From JBFIHZ01 sp041601535 (GTDB lineage: Bacteria > Pseudomonadota > Gammaproteobacteria > Xanthomonadales > SZUA-36): a stretch of DNA of 7,589 nucleotides. This document shows positions 1 to 6,972 of the stretch, piece by piece (the first letter of the stretch is position 1; each line of letters begins with the position of its first letter). Below the pieces are notes generated by a model that saw only the letters and a program-made list of their open reading frames with translations, was not told the origin of the DNA and did not search any database. Both the position numbers and the translations under genes were made by a program. The DNA lies in the NCBI GenBank assembly GCA_041601535.1, contig JBFIHZ010000192.1, positions 1 through 7,589 of the forward strand, read 5' to 3'.

Positions 1-153
1 GGGTCGGTTTCAGCCGAACACGGCATCGGCAAGGAGAAAAAACAGTGGCTGCAGCACAGCCGCACGGCGGTTGAAATTGAACTGATGAAGTCCCTGAAAA
101 ACTTGCTCGACCCCAGCGGACTGCTGAATCCGGGCAGGGTCATTGATGTATAG
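1..153 (+). CDS. FAD-linked oxidase, GlcD/D-lactate dehydrogenase type, C-terminal end (partial)
   Basis: Only the last 50 codons are present, open at the left window edge and ending with TAG. The visible peptide begins GSVSAEHGIGKEK and ends LLDPSGLLNPGRVIDV. The S-x-EHGIG motif followed by a final 'LDPxGLLNPG(K/R)' is the hallmark C-terminus of the FAD-linked oxidase C domain (PF02913) found in glycolate oxidase subunit GlcD, D-lactate dehydrogenase (cytochrome) and D-2-hydroxyglutarate dehydrogenase. In that family the motif's histidine lies near the flavin and substrate. Members oxidise 2-hydroxy acids or related alcohols and pass electrons to quinone or cytochrome c. The substrate cannot be decided from this tail. 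It converges on the cytochrome gene at 177-737 with only 23 bp between stop codons and no visible terminator. The family call is secure and the exact enzyme is not. Confidence 0.9.
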   Translation, partial: GSVSAEHGIGKEKKQWLQHSRTAVEIELMKSLKNLLDPSGLLNPGRVIDV

Positions 154-176
154 TATGGCCGGTTGACGTTCACGGG

Positions 177-737
177 CTAGTTCTCAGGAAAGCCGGCTGT
201 GTCCCTGAAAAGAGGCGTTTCATTCAGAAAGCCCATGTCCTCAGCCACATGGCAGGCCATGCAGACATGCCTTTCCCGCAGGAATACTTCGCGGGCGGTT
301 GTTGGGTTTTCGCTGGCGAGCGCGACATCCAGTTGATTCCATGCCCCGTCAAGGAAAAGCGCTTCGGCATTGGGCGTCCGCTTTGGCCGCTTCATCAGCG
401 CAACATTGAAAACGTCACGCAGTTTTTTCCAGTGATGCCGTGCCAGTTTCCAGTTCTGGTCCACGATGGCGTGGTAGACCTGCTGGTAGCGGTATCCGAT
501 TTGCCACATTTGCTCATAGGTTCCGCCCGCATAAATCTGAATGCGGCGAAAGCGCTCGGCGTCGTCTTTGGCATTCAACAGCCAGTTGGAGTCCGCAGGC
601 CCTGCCTGTCCTTCATCCAGTCCTGGAATGTGTTTCGGCAATCGGGGTGCTGCACTATTGCCCGCAGCATCCTGCGCTTGCAGGGTGAGAGTGGAAACAA
701 GCGCCATAAAAGCCACTGCATACTTCAACGTTCTCAT
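177..737 (-). CDS. Secreted mono-haem c-type cytochrome, class II (c'/c556)-like
   Basis: This is a 186-aa protein with an N-terminal Sec signal peptide (residues 1 to about 21, hydrophobic AVAFMALVSTLTLQA, likely cleaved near AQA/QD), so it should be periplasmic. A single haem-c motif CMACH (C159, C162, H163) lies only 23 residues from the C-terminus. The preceding region is rich in amphipathic helix, with many W, Y, H and K residues between about 55 and 157. A haem motif at the end of a helical bundle is the arrangement of class II cytochromes (c', c556) and unlike class I, where it is near the N-terminus. M77 in the first predicted helix could be the sixth ligand, as in c556, but this is a guess. 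The mature length (about 165 aa) exceeds the usual roughly 130 aa, with a Pro-rich N-terminal extension at about 30-50. The start at 737 has only a weak upstream GGGGAT. A likely role is as electron acceptor for a periplasmic or membrane dehydrogenase. It is divergent from the amidohydrolase gene across an intergenic region with a shared palindrome. Confidence 0.82.
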   Translation of the reverse strand: MRTLKYAVAFMALVSTLTLQAQDAAGNSAAPRLPKHIPGLDEGQAGPADSNWLLNAKDDAERFRRIQIYAGGTYEQMWQIGYRYQQVYHAIVDQNWKLARHHWKKLRDVFNVALMKRPKRTPNAEALFLDGAWNQLDVALASENPTTAREVFLRERHVCMACHVAEDMGFLNETPLFRDTAGFPEN

Positions 738-798
738 TCTGCATATCCCCGTATAGCGGCTTAAACCCCATGCTGTTGTTCAAAGCGTGGCGTTGCTT

Positions 799-847
799 CG
801 GCAGTTGATGCTGCCGCCAACTGCCTGTATCTGCCGGGCTCACTGCC
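799..847. repeat. Phased CTGCC repeats with two competing hairpins
   Basis: Four CTGCC pentamers begin at 811, 821, 831 and 843, roughly one helical turn apart, with the complementary GGCAG at 800-804. Two mutually exclusive stems can form: CGGCAG/CTGCCG (799-804 with 811-816) and the longer GGCAGTTG/CAACTGCC (800-807 with 818-825). The block lies 62-110 bp upstream of the leftward cytochrome start, so it could be in that gene's leader or control region. It could also be chance in GC-rich DNA. No function is assigned. Confidence 0.35.
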
Positions 848-917
848 ATCGTGCGCCCAGCACTGGCCCGTGCCAAAGCATCCACGTTATGTCATAAAAA
901 TAAATGTGAATATAACA

Positions 918-940
918 GAACATGTTAATAAATACATTGA
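918..940. promoter_or_regulatory. Putative operator, third and diverged copy of the GAACAyGTTC element
   Basis: GAACATGTT at 918-926 matches nine of the ten bases of the palindrome found before both TonB receptor genes; the tenth base is A instead of C. Over 23 bp about 17 positions agree with the two receptor copies. The core AACATGTT is itself a perfect 8-bp palindrome. It lies about 10 bp upstream of the -35 box of the amidohydrolase promoter, centred near -50 relative to the expected transcription start. That position is typical of an activator, or of a regulator shared with the divergent cytochrome gene. The regulator is unknown. Confidence 0.5.
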
Positions 941-966
941 ATCCATTAAATGCCGGTGCCTATAAT
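937..966 (+). promoter_or_regulatory. Sigma70-type promoter of the amidohydrolase gene
   Basis: The -35 box TTGAAT (937-942) and a perfect -10 box TATAAT (961-966) are separated by 18 bp in an AT-rich tract. The expected transcription start is near 973. This gives a leader of about 50 nt to the start codon at 1026 and makes an ATG at 978 unlikely to be used. No equally good promoter for the leftward cytochrome gene was found in this gap. Confidence 0.72.
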
Positions 967-1025
967 GCGATCAATATATGTGGTGTGTGCGCTTCACTGC
1001 GGCGGGCTTATCGGAGGGGAAAAAG

Positions 1026-2165
1026 ATGGCACCTGAAAACAAATTCGTGGACGAACTGCTTGGCGAAGTGTACTCGCAGCTGAGCAAGCAAACCGCCGGC
1101 CCGGCGCTTTCCCGGCGCGAGATGTTGTTGGCGCTAGGCGCGATCACGGCGGCAACTGCGCTGCCTGCCGTGTCGTTCGGGGCGCAGGGTTCAACTCGTA
1201 ACAGTGCTGGTACTGACAACCCCAGACGGATAGATGTACATCATCACTTCCTGCCCGATAACTACATCGCTCACTTCGAAGCGCATTTGTCGAAAATTAC
1301 GGACCCGAAGTTTCTCAACAAGCTGAAGGACTGGAGCCCCGCGCTGGCCATTGAAAACATGGACCAGAATGACATTGAAACCGCCGTGGTTTCGCTCCCG
1401 CTTCCTGGTGTATGGACCGGTGATGTGCCGGAATCGCGTAGCCTGGCGCGCCGCTGTAACGAATTTGGCGGCCAGATGCTAAGGGATTTTCCCGGCCGTT
1501 TCGGTCTGCTGGCCGCTTTGCCATTGCCGGATGTCGAAGGCAGTTTGCATGAGCTGGCGCATGCGCTTGACGTGCTCGGTGCGGACGGCATTTCCCTGCT
1601 GACCAGTTATGGTGACAAATGGACGGGGGACCGTTCGTTTGACCCGGTATTTGAGGAACTCAATCGCCGCAAGGCCGTTGTTCACGTCCATCCAACGGCG
1701 GCCGACTGCTGTGTCGGGCTGGTGCCTGGCGTACCGCCGTCGGTGATGGAGTACCTGTTTGACACGGCCAGGTCAATCTCCAGCCTGCTGGTCAATGGTA
1801 CGTTCAGCCGCTATCCCGATATCCGTTTTATCTTTTTGCATTCGGGCGGCACCATGCCGGTACTGGCCGACCGGGCGGAGCAGTTCTTCAGCCGTCACCC
1901 GGAGCTGAGCGAGGCAGCGCCCAAAGGCGTGGCGCATGAGCTGAACCGGCTGCATTATGATATTGCAAATGCCACCAACCCCTCATCGATGGCGGCCTTG
2001 ATGGCGCTGGTGCCGGTTTCGCAGATTTTTTTCGGCTCGGATTTTCCCTATCGGGCGATAGGGCATACTCTTGCCGGGCTGCATAATCTCGACCTTTCCG
2101 CCGCTGACCTGGCGGCGATAAACCGGCAAAATGCCTTACGCCTGTTTCCGCGGTTCGCCTCCTGA
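1026..2165 (+). CDS. Tat-exported amidohydrolase (PF04909; ACMSD/gamma-resorcylate decarboxylase-like)
   Basis: This 379-aa protein belongs to the metal-dependent amidohydrolase-2 family, whose members decarboxylate or hydrolyse aromatic acids, lactones and related ring compounds. The (beta/alpha)8-barrel landmarks are in order: RIDVHHHF (H72-H74, metal-binding HxH of strand 1), VVHVHP (H220, H222), IFLHSGG (H272) and FFGSDFPY (D339, the barrel-end acid). The N-terminus carries a twin-arginine signal, SRREMLLALG at about 29-38, followed by a hydrophobic Ala-rich stretch to about residue 53, so it should be exported folded to the periplasm. Most characterised relatives are cytosolic. The start at 1026 is chosen because GGAGGGG at 1013-1019 is an ideal ribosome binding site with 6-nt spacing. 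An in-frame ATG at 978 has none and nearly coincides with the predicted transcription start. The specific reaction is unknown. The neighbours (receptors, cytochromes, FAD oxidase) suggest catabolism of an imported organic compound. Confidence 0.88.
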   Translation: MAPENKFVDELLGEVYSQLSKQTAGPALSRREMLLALGAITAATALPAVSFGAQGSTRNSAGTDNPRRIDVHHHFLPDNYIAHFEAHLSKITDPKFLNKLKDWSPALAIENMDQNDIETAVVSLPLPGVWTGDVPESRSLARRCNEFGGQMLRDFPGRFGLLAALPLPDVEGSLHELAHALDVLGADGISLLTSYGDKWTGDRSFDPVFEELNRRKAVVHVHPTAADCCVGLVPGVPPSVMEYLFDTARSISSLLVNGTFSRYPDIRFIFLHSGGTMPVLADRAEQFFSRHPELSEAAPKGVAHELNRLHYDIANATNPSSMAALMALVPVSQIFFGSDFPYRAIGHTLAGLHNLDLSAADLAAINRQNALRLFPRFAS

Positions 2166-2612
2166 ATCAGCAGGTTATGACCACCGGCGACTGGCGCTCA
2201 TGCGGTAATGGTCAGGTCGCCCGGCCCGTTTAAAAGCTGCCCCGGATCATTCCAGCCAGTCAGCCTGGCAGTGGTGCCTGCAAGCTGGTCACAAATCCAG
2301 GCTTTGTCCCTCGTTCAGCACCCGACAGTGGAACGGGAGTGATCACCTAATGCGCGTTTTGCGCGCGTCTCAGGTACCCGGCTTCACGATTTTCCGTGCT
2401 GTCAGCCGGCGGCCTGATCCACTCGGCAGGCGTACTGATTTCTTACCATTTTGGGCGTGATGCTGAGTCTTTCAGCAGGTTTCCGCTTACCTGCTTTTAC
2501 ATAAATAACCCGGTCATGTTTCGCGGCTCGAGACTCTCAGTGCCCACGAAATTCAACTTTATTCAAAATAAACGATATAAAACAGATAAATAAAATAATA
2601 GCGAATATTTCG
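2166..2612. other. Long intergenic region, no supported gene
   Basis: I see no convincing gene here. The left half is GC-rich and the right half (from about 2480) becomes AT-rich towards the receptor promoter. A small hairpin is visible at 2350-2368 (stem ATGCGCG/CGCGCGT with one T-G pair, loop TTTTG), but no T-run follows, so it is not a convincing terminator. A weaker GGCGAC/GTCGCC pairing spans 2186-2221. No terminator for the amidohydrolase gene is obvious. Confidence 0.6.
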
Positions 2613-2641
2613 TTGACTGACTTATAAAGCCGACGTAGTAT
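2613..2641 (+). promoter_or_regulatory. Putative sigma70-type promoter of the first receptor gene
   Basis: TTGACT (2613-2618) and TAGTAT (2636-2641) are separated by exactly 17 bp. Transcription would start near 2648, just before the palindromic element at 2652, which would then act as a downstream operator. An alternative promoter lies inside the element itself: TTCATA at 2659-2664 with a weak TTAAAT at 2682-2687, also 17 bp apart. The sequence alone cannot decide between them. Either way, translation from the ATG at 2666 is unlikely. Confidence 0.5.
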
Positions 2642-2651
2642 CTACATAAAA

Positions 2652-2674
2652 GAACACGTTCATACTTGGATGAA
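2652..2674. promoter_or_regulatory. Putative operator, GAACAyGTTC element copy 1
   Basis: The near-palindrome GAACACGTTC (2652-2661) is followed by ATACTTGGATGAA. Twenty of 23 positions are identical to the copy at 7251-7273 before the second receptor gene, and the spacing to the receptor start is similar. The TTCAT arm (2659-2663) also pairs with ATGAA (2670-2674), making a second, overlapping inverted repeat. Conservation of intergenic sequence at two separate loci supports a protein-binding site or a shared promoter. The regulator is not identified in this window. Confidence 0.62.
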
Positions 2675-2713
2675 GTTTGGTTTAAATGTAAGACGGCACC
2701 GGGGGTCTATGAA

Positions 2714-5083
2714 ATGCAGGGTTCGAAATCATGTAGGAAAAGTAACTTTCCATCGCTTTGGCTGGTACCGCTTCTGGGTGTGTTGTGCACCCCGCTGCAG
2801 CTGCTGGCACAGGAAAGCGGAAAAGCAACACTGGAGGAGGTTATCGTTACTGCCGAGCGCCGCGAGGCGTCCATCCAGGACACGGCGATTGCAGTTTCCG
2901 CGTTTACCGGGCTTGAACTGGAAAAGGCAGGCGTCATGGATGTCTACCAGATGACCACGCAGGTGCCCAACATGATGGTCACCACCCGCACCACCAATGA
3001 CAACGTGTTTATTTCCATTCGAGGCGTCACCGCGAGTGGTGACACGCCCACCACTTCGTTCCATATGGATGGCGCCTATATTCCGCGCACCTCGGGCCGC
3101 AGTGCGTACTTCTATGACCTGGAGCGAATGGAAGTGCTGCGTGGTCCGCAGGGTACTTTGTGGGGCCGTAATTCAACGTCCGGAAACGTGAATGTCATTT
3201 CCAAAAAGCCTGATTTGTCCGGATTTGAAGCCAGCGGCGAAATCACCATGGGCAATTACGACCTGGTGGAAGTCCGCGGTGTGCTCAACATTCCTTTTTC
3301 TGAGAATGTCGGCGGTCGCCTGGCCTTTATCAAAAGTGACCACGATGGGTACGTGGACAACGGCCCGCTGGTCGACCGCGGCAATGACGCCGATGATTTC
3401 AGTATTCGCGGTCACTTGTTGTGGGATATCAGTGATGACACCTCGCTGCTGTTTACCGTTGATGCTTACACCCGCGAAGGCGTCGGCAAGACCACTTCAA
3501 GCATTGGCTGTCCACCAGGCACACCGGGTGCTCCCCCGGGCGGTTGCACCGAACAGGGTGCTTCCAACCCCAGGCCGGAATTTTATAACCCCTTAAATAC
3601 CCAGGGATTTCGTGATAACGACGATCTGAACTTCACGCTGAATCTGAAACATGCATTTTCAGCCTGGGATATGAACTACCTGGCGGCTTATCGTGAACAT
3701 AACCGCAAGGAATGGTATGACCAGGAAGCCACAGATGACTGGAATGGCGTTTTCTTCACCACGGTGGAATCGGCATCCATACAGCAACAGCTGGTGTTTT
3801 CGTCCAATTTTGACGGGCCGTTCCAGGCCGTAGTCGGCGGATTCTGGATCAAGGATGAAGGGGATACCGAACGGACCATCTGGAACCCGATCATTCGCAA
3901 CAATATTTCACCTTCTACTGGCCAGCCGATCGGGCTCGACCGCCTGATCATCACCCGCAATGAATATGACGTGATCGACGAGTCCGCTGCGATATTCCTG
4001 GATGGCACCTACCAGCTTTCCGATAAATGGACCTTGTCCGGCGGCATTCGTTACACCGTGGACAACGCCAAGACGGGTGGGATTATCGACCCGGACAATC
4101 CGACTGCAGGCAGCTACAGTGTGACCACCTGCTGCAAGGATTCCGACGTGGATATCGACCTGTTCGGCCCCGCTGCCGATATTGGCGATGAAACCTGGAA
4201 GGAAACCACCTGGCGGGTGGCACTGGACTACGCCTTCAACGAAGACATGATGGCCTACGGCAGTTACAGCACCGGCTACAAGGCGGGTGGATTCAACGCG
4301 GGCACCAATGATTCGACGCGCAATACCAACCCTAACCTGAGTTACAACATTCCCTACAACCCGGAATACATTGACGCCATCGAGCTTGGTTTCAAAGGCC
4401 AGTTTCTGGATAACCGGGCACAGTTCAACCTGACCGCCTTTGACTATAACTACACCGATATGCAGCAGTTCGTTGTGGCCATATCACCGGATGGCGTCAA
4501 CAACCTCACGGCCACCTTTAACGTTGGCAAAACCACCATTCGTGGCGTGGAGATGGAATCGACGCTGCTGTTCGGGGACTCGGGCCGCGCCAGCCTGGTG
4601 GTGGGCTACCTGGATGCGGTGTTTGACGAGCTTTCCGGCGTGGACAACCCGATGACCCTGGGCCAGGACAACGCGGATTTGTCCGGCAATACGCCGATCA
4701 ACGCGCCTGACTGGAACCTTACCTTCAAGCTTGAGCCGGTGGTATGGAACGTATTCAACGGTACCCTGGCTCCGCGGCTGCAGTTTCACTACGAGTCCGA
4801 TGCCTGGGTTCAGGTGCAGAATGATCCCGGCACCGACAAACGTCCTGAATTCACCCGCACCGACCTCAGCCTGCGTTATGAATCGGACAATGAAAAGTTC
4901 TATATCGAGGGCTGGGTCCGCAACCTTGAAAATGACCCGGAACGCATCTGGGGGCTGTGCCGTTACAACGTAGTTGGCGCATTTGGTAACCCGAATGTTG
5001 CGGGTATTCCGTCCACGGCAGATTGCCGTGCCATGTACGGGCAACCGCGCATTTACGGGGTCACGTTCGGCTTTCGCATTTGA
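2714..5083 (+). CDS. TonB-dependent outer-membrane receptor
   Basis: This 789-aa protein is a complete TonB-dependent receptor, which imports a bound ligand across the outer membrane using energy from TonB-ExbB-ExbD. A signal peptide covers residues 1 to about 32 (hydrophobic LWLVPLLGVLC, cleavage after LLA). A TonB-box-like LEEVIVTAERRE follows at 40-51. The plug domain spans about 55-165 and includes VFISIRGV (98-105), MEVLRGPQGTLWGRNS (139-154) and NVNVISKKP. The rest is a roughly 22-strand barrel, with SYSTGYKAGGFN at 517-528 and a C-terminal YGVTFGFRI. It ends in Ile where an aromatic residue is usual. Mature cysteines fall in three close pairs (C266/C278, C473/C474, C749/C771), probably in extracellular loops. 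The first loop is rich in Pro and Gly. The start at 2714 is preferred over an in-frame ATG at 2666 because it gives a normal signal peptide and has GGGGG 8 nt upstream, while 2666 lies within the conserved operator. The ligand is unknown; nothing marks it specifically as a siderophore receptor. Confidence 0.95.
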   Translation: MQGSKSCRKSNFPSLWLVPLLGVLCTPLQLLAQESGKATLEEVIVTAERREASIQDTAIAVSAFTGLELEKAGVMDVYQMTTQVPNMMVTTRTTNDNVFISIRGVTASGDTPTTSFHMDGAYIPRTSGRSAYFYDLERMEVLRGPQGTLWGRNSTSGNVNVISKKPDLSGFEASGEITMGNYDLVEVRGVLNIPFSENVGGRLAFIKSDHDGYVDNGPLVDRGNDADDFSIRGHLLWDISDDTSLLFTVDAYTREGVGKTTSSIGCPPGTPGAPPGGCTEQGASNPRPEFYNPLNTQGFRDNDDLNFTLNLKHAFSAWDMNYLAAYREHNRKEWYDQEATDDWNGVFFTTVESASIQQQLVFSSNFDGPFQAVVGGFWIKDEGDTERTIWNPIIRNNISPSTGQPIGLDRLIITRNEYDVIDESAAIFLDGTYQLSDKWTLSGGIRYTVDNAKTGGIIDPDNPTAGSYSVTTCCKDSDVDIDLFGPAADIGDETWKETTWRVALDYAFNEDMMAYGSYSTGYKAGGFNAGTNDSTRNTNPNLSYNIPYNPEYIDAIELGFKGQFLDNRAQFNLTAFDYNYTDMQQFVVAISPDGVNNLTATFNVGKTTIRGVEMESTLLFGDSGRASLVVGYLDAVFDELSGVDNPMTLGQDNADLSGNTPINAPDWNLTFKLEPVVWNVFNGTLAPRLQFHYESDAWVQVQNDPGTDKRPEFTRTDLSLRYESDNEKFYIEGWVRNLENDPERIWGLCRYNVVGAFGNPNVAGIPSTADCRAMYGQPRIYGVTFGFRI

Positions 5084-5093
5084 CAGCGTATAA

Positions 5094-5144
5094 GCCGGCC
5101 AGCGACTTCAGGCTGAAGTCGTTGGCCGGCATCCGGCTGGTTTT
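5094..5144 (+). terminator. Strong hairpin between the receptor and propeller genes
   Basis: An inverted repeat with a 17-bp stem (5094-5110 with 5114-5130, one G-T pair, 3-nt loop GGC) begins 10 bp after the receptor stop. A short TTTT occurs only at 5141-5144, about 10 nt beyond the stem, so it is not an ideal intrinsic terminator. It may terminate partially, or protect the 3' end of the receptor mRNA and lower expression of the downstream gene. Confidence 0.65.
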
Positions 5145-5198
5145 GTCTCGAAAATGATTTTGCGCTCTTTTGCAGAAAAAGTGCCAGGAGAAATCGAT

Positions 5199-6953
5199 AT
5201 GTACAAATTGAAGCGTGTTTGGTTGGGCTTGGCTGTTGGGCTTCTCGCTTATATTCCCTGGGTGGCGGTGTTTGCTGCCATTGAAGGTACCGGTGCGCTA
5301 TCCGGTATTGTCACCGCGCCGGCCGAATTCAAGGCAGCGCAGGTGTATGCGCTGAATGTGGAAAAGCAAATTCAATATATTGTTTACACCTCTGGCGGCA
5401 AATACCGTGCGATCAACCTGTTTCCGGGAACGTATGAAGTCCGTGTCGAAAAAACCGGCCTGAAGTCTGACATCAAGACGGTTACCGTCACCGAAGGCAA
5501 GACCACCCAGGCGGATTTCGCGCTTCAGCTCAATCCGCCAGATCCGGAAAAGGAAAAAAGCCTGGTGGCCTACGATACCCTGTACCCGCCCGGTCCCGGC
5601 CGCGATGCGCTTGAGAAAAACTGCGTGAATTGCCACTACGCGAATTACTTGCCGCAGCGTCAGTGGACCCGGAAAGAATGGGAGGTGGGTGTTGACCTGC
5701 TGCTGAATGTTGGTGGTCCTCGCTCCATCAATCACCCTCCCGTCATTCCCGGCACGCCCAGGCTGATTTCTCCCAATGTCGTGTCAGTGCACCCGATCGG
5801 CGAAATCGAATTTACCTACAAGAACCTGCTGGGCCAGGATGACCGTGAACTGATCCTGGACTATCTGGCCACCAATTTCGGGCCGAACAGCAAGCCCAGA
5901 CAAGTACGTGAACTTGCCTACCCTGACATCCCATTGGATGAGAAGGTACTCGAAAACGCCATGTATATGGAGTACCGGGCACTTCCCAATCCGGAAGTTG
6001 ATGTTGATGGAGCGGTGCGGCAGGTACAGGATCCGCACTTCGACCAGTACGGTAATGTCTGGTTTACCGACCGCGGTACACACAACCGGATGGCCAAGCT
6101 GGACCCGACCACCGGAAGCATTGAGGACTACATGCTGCCGGACCCGCGGGATGTGGACCCTCATGGAATGACGATCGACAAAGAAGGTTACGTCTGGTGG
6201 GTTGAAGAATTCAGCATGTATGTGGGCCGCCTGGACCCCAAAACCGGTGAGATGGAACGCTGGTCAATGAATATTGATAACCAGATTCTTGGTGGGATGG
6301 CGCACGATCCGGCACTCGACTCCAAGCAAAATGTCTGGCTCAGCATCATGTCCGGCAACCACCTCGGCAAGTGGGACCGGGAAACCGAGAACATCACCCT
6401 GTACAAGGCACCCAAGCAGGGCCATGGTTCATACGGCTATGGCATTTTGGTGGACAAGAAAGACAAGGTCTGGTTTGTCACTTACCACCGCTGCACTTTG
6501 ACCATGTTTGACCCGGAGACCGAAAAATTTACCGATTACAACGCACTGGCTGATGAGACCGCCGGTGTCTGCGTGATGCGTCGCCTGGATGAAGACCGCA
6601 ATGGTGCCATCTGGTATGGCGTCTACAGCCACGGAAAAATCGGCAAACTGGACCCCGCGACCGGCGAACATGTGTTGTACGACATGCCGGTGCGGCTGGG
6701 CGGACCATATGCTTTGCAGGTAGATCCTGACGGCAATGTATGGACTGCTGACGACACCACCGGAATGGTGCGCTTCAACCCGGAAAGCAAGAAATTCACC
6801 TACTTCCCCAGCCCGCAGAGAAGCTCCTTTCCAAAAATGGAAATCTCGCGTGATGGCGCGGTGTGGTTTGGTCCCCGTGATCCAGGCCACCCCAGGGTTT
6901 CAGTGCTGTATCCGGATGTCACCAAAATGACCACCTTCAGGGCGTATTACTGA
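5199..6953 (+). CDS. Secreted fusion: carboxypeptidase-regulatory-like domain, c-type haem segment and Vgb-like seven-bladed propeller
   Basis: This 584-aa protein begins with a signal peptide (1 to about 27, hydrophobic WLGLAVGLLAYIPWVAVFA). Residues about 30-112 resemble a carboxypeptidase-regulatory-like beta-sandwich (LSGIVTA at the start, LFPGTYEVRVEKTGLK at 74-89). Residues 136-150 carry one haem-c site, CVNCH (C142, C145, H146). From about 275 a propeller follows, with seven repeats of the 'G-x-V/I-W-x' type at W288, W333, W380, W425, W472, W515 and W556. This matches virginiamycin B lyase (Vgb/NHL-like) propellers, including LDPxTG turns at 301, 345 and 484. Vgb opens cyclic depsipeptides by elimination, but many homologues have no known substrate, so lyase activity is not claimed. 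The haem implies electron transfer. The start at 5199 is chosen because AGGAG (5186-5190) sits 8 nt upstream; an in-frame ATG at 5154 lacks such a site. It follows the receptor by 115 bp and is probably partly co-transcribed with it. Confidence 0.87.
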   Translation: MYKLKRVWLGLAVGLLAYIPWVAVFAAIEGTGALSGIVTAPAEFKAAQVYALNVEKQIQYIVYTSGGKYRAINLFPGTYEVRVEKTGLKSDIKTVTVTEGKTTQADFALQLNPPDPEKEKSLVAYDTLYPPGPGRDALEKNCVNCHYANYLPQRQWTRKEWEVGVDLLLNVGGPRSINHPPVIPGTPRLISPNVVSVHPIGEIEFTYKNLLGQDDRELILDYLATNFGPNSKPRQVRELAYPDIPLDEKVLENAMYMEYRALPNPEVDVDGAVRQVQDPHFDQYGNVWFTDRGTHNRMAKLDPTTGSIEDYMLPDPRDVDPHGMTIDKEGYVWWVEEFSMYVGRLDPKTGEMERWSMNIDNQILGGMAHDPALDSKQNVWLSIMSGNHLGKWDRETENITLYKAPKQGHGSYGYGILVDKKDKVWFVTYHRCTLTMFDPETEKFTDYNALADETAGVCVMRRLDEDRNGAIWYGVYSHGKIGKLDPATGEHVLYDMPVRLGGPYALQVDPDGNVWTADDTTGMVRFNPESKKFTYFPSPQRSSFPKMEISRDGAVWFGPRDPGHPRVSVLYPDVTKMTTFRAYY

Positions 6954-6972
6954 TAACAGTTGCCTCACCTGT

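Noticed and set aside
249..764. Long open frame (171 codons) opposite the cytochrome gene
   Set aside because: It is antisense to a protein with a clear signal peptide and haem motif, and its own translation shows no domain or signal.
918..927. LexA/SOS-type box reading of GAACATGTT
   Set aside because: The half-sites are separated by 2 bp, not the 4 bp of GAACNNNNGTTC boxes, and the neighbouring genes are not DNA-repair genes.
978..1025. Upstream in-frame start for the amidohydrolase
   Set aside because: It has no ribosome binding site, almost coincides with the predicted transcription start, and the added residues would precede a good Tat signal. The 1026 start has an ideal ribosome binding site.
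2350..2368. Hairpin as terminator of the amidohydrolase gene
   Set aside because: It lies about 185 bp beyond the stop, has a weak 7-bp stem including a T-G pair, and has no T-run.
2396..2593. 65-codon GTG-started open frame before the first receptor gene
   Set aside because: No ribosome binding site, no recognisable protein character, and it runs into AT-rich promoter DNA.
4484..5044. 186-codon open frame on the minus strand inside the receptor gene
   Set aside because: It lies fully antisense to conserved receptor barrel sequence and arises from codon bias.
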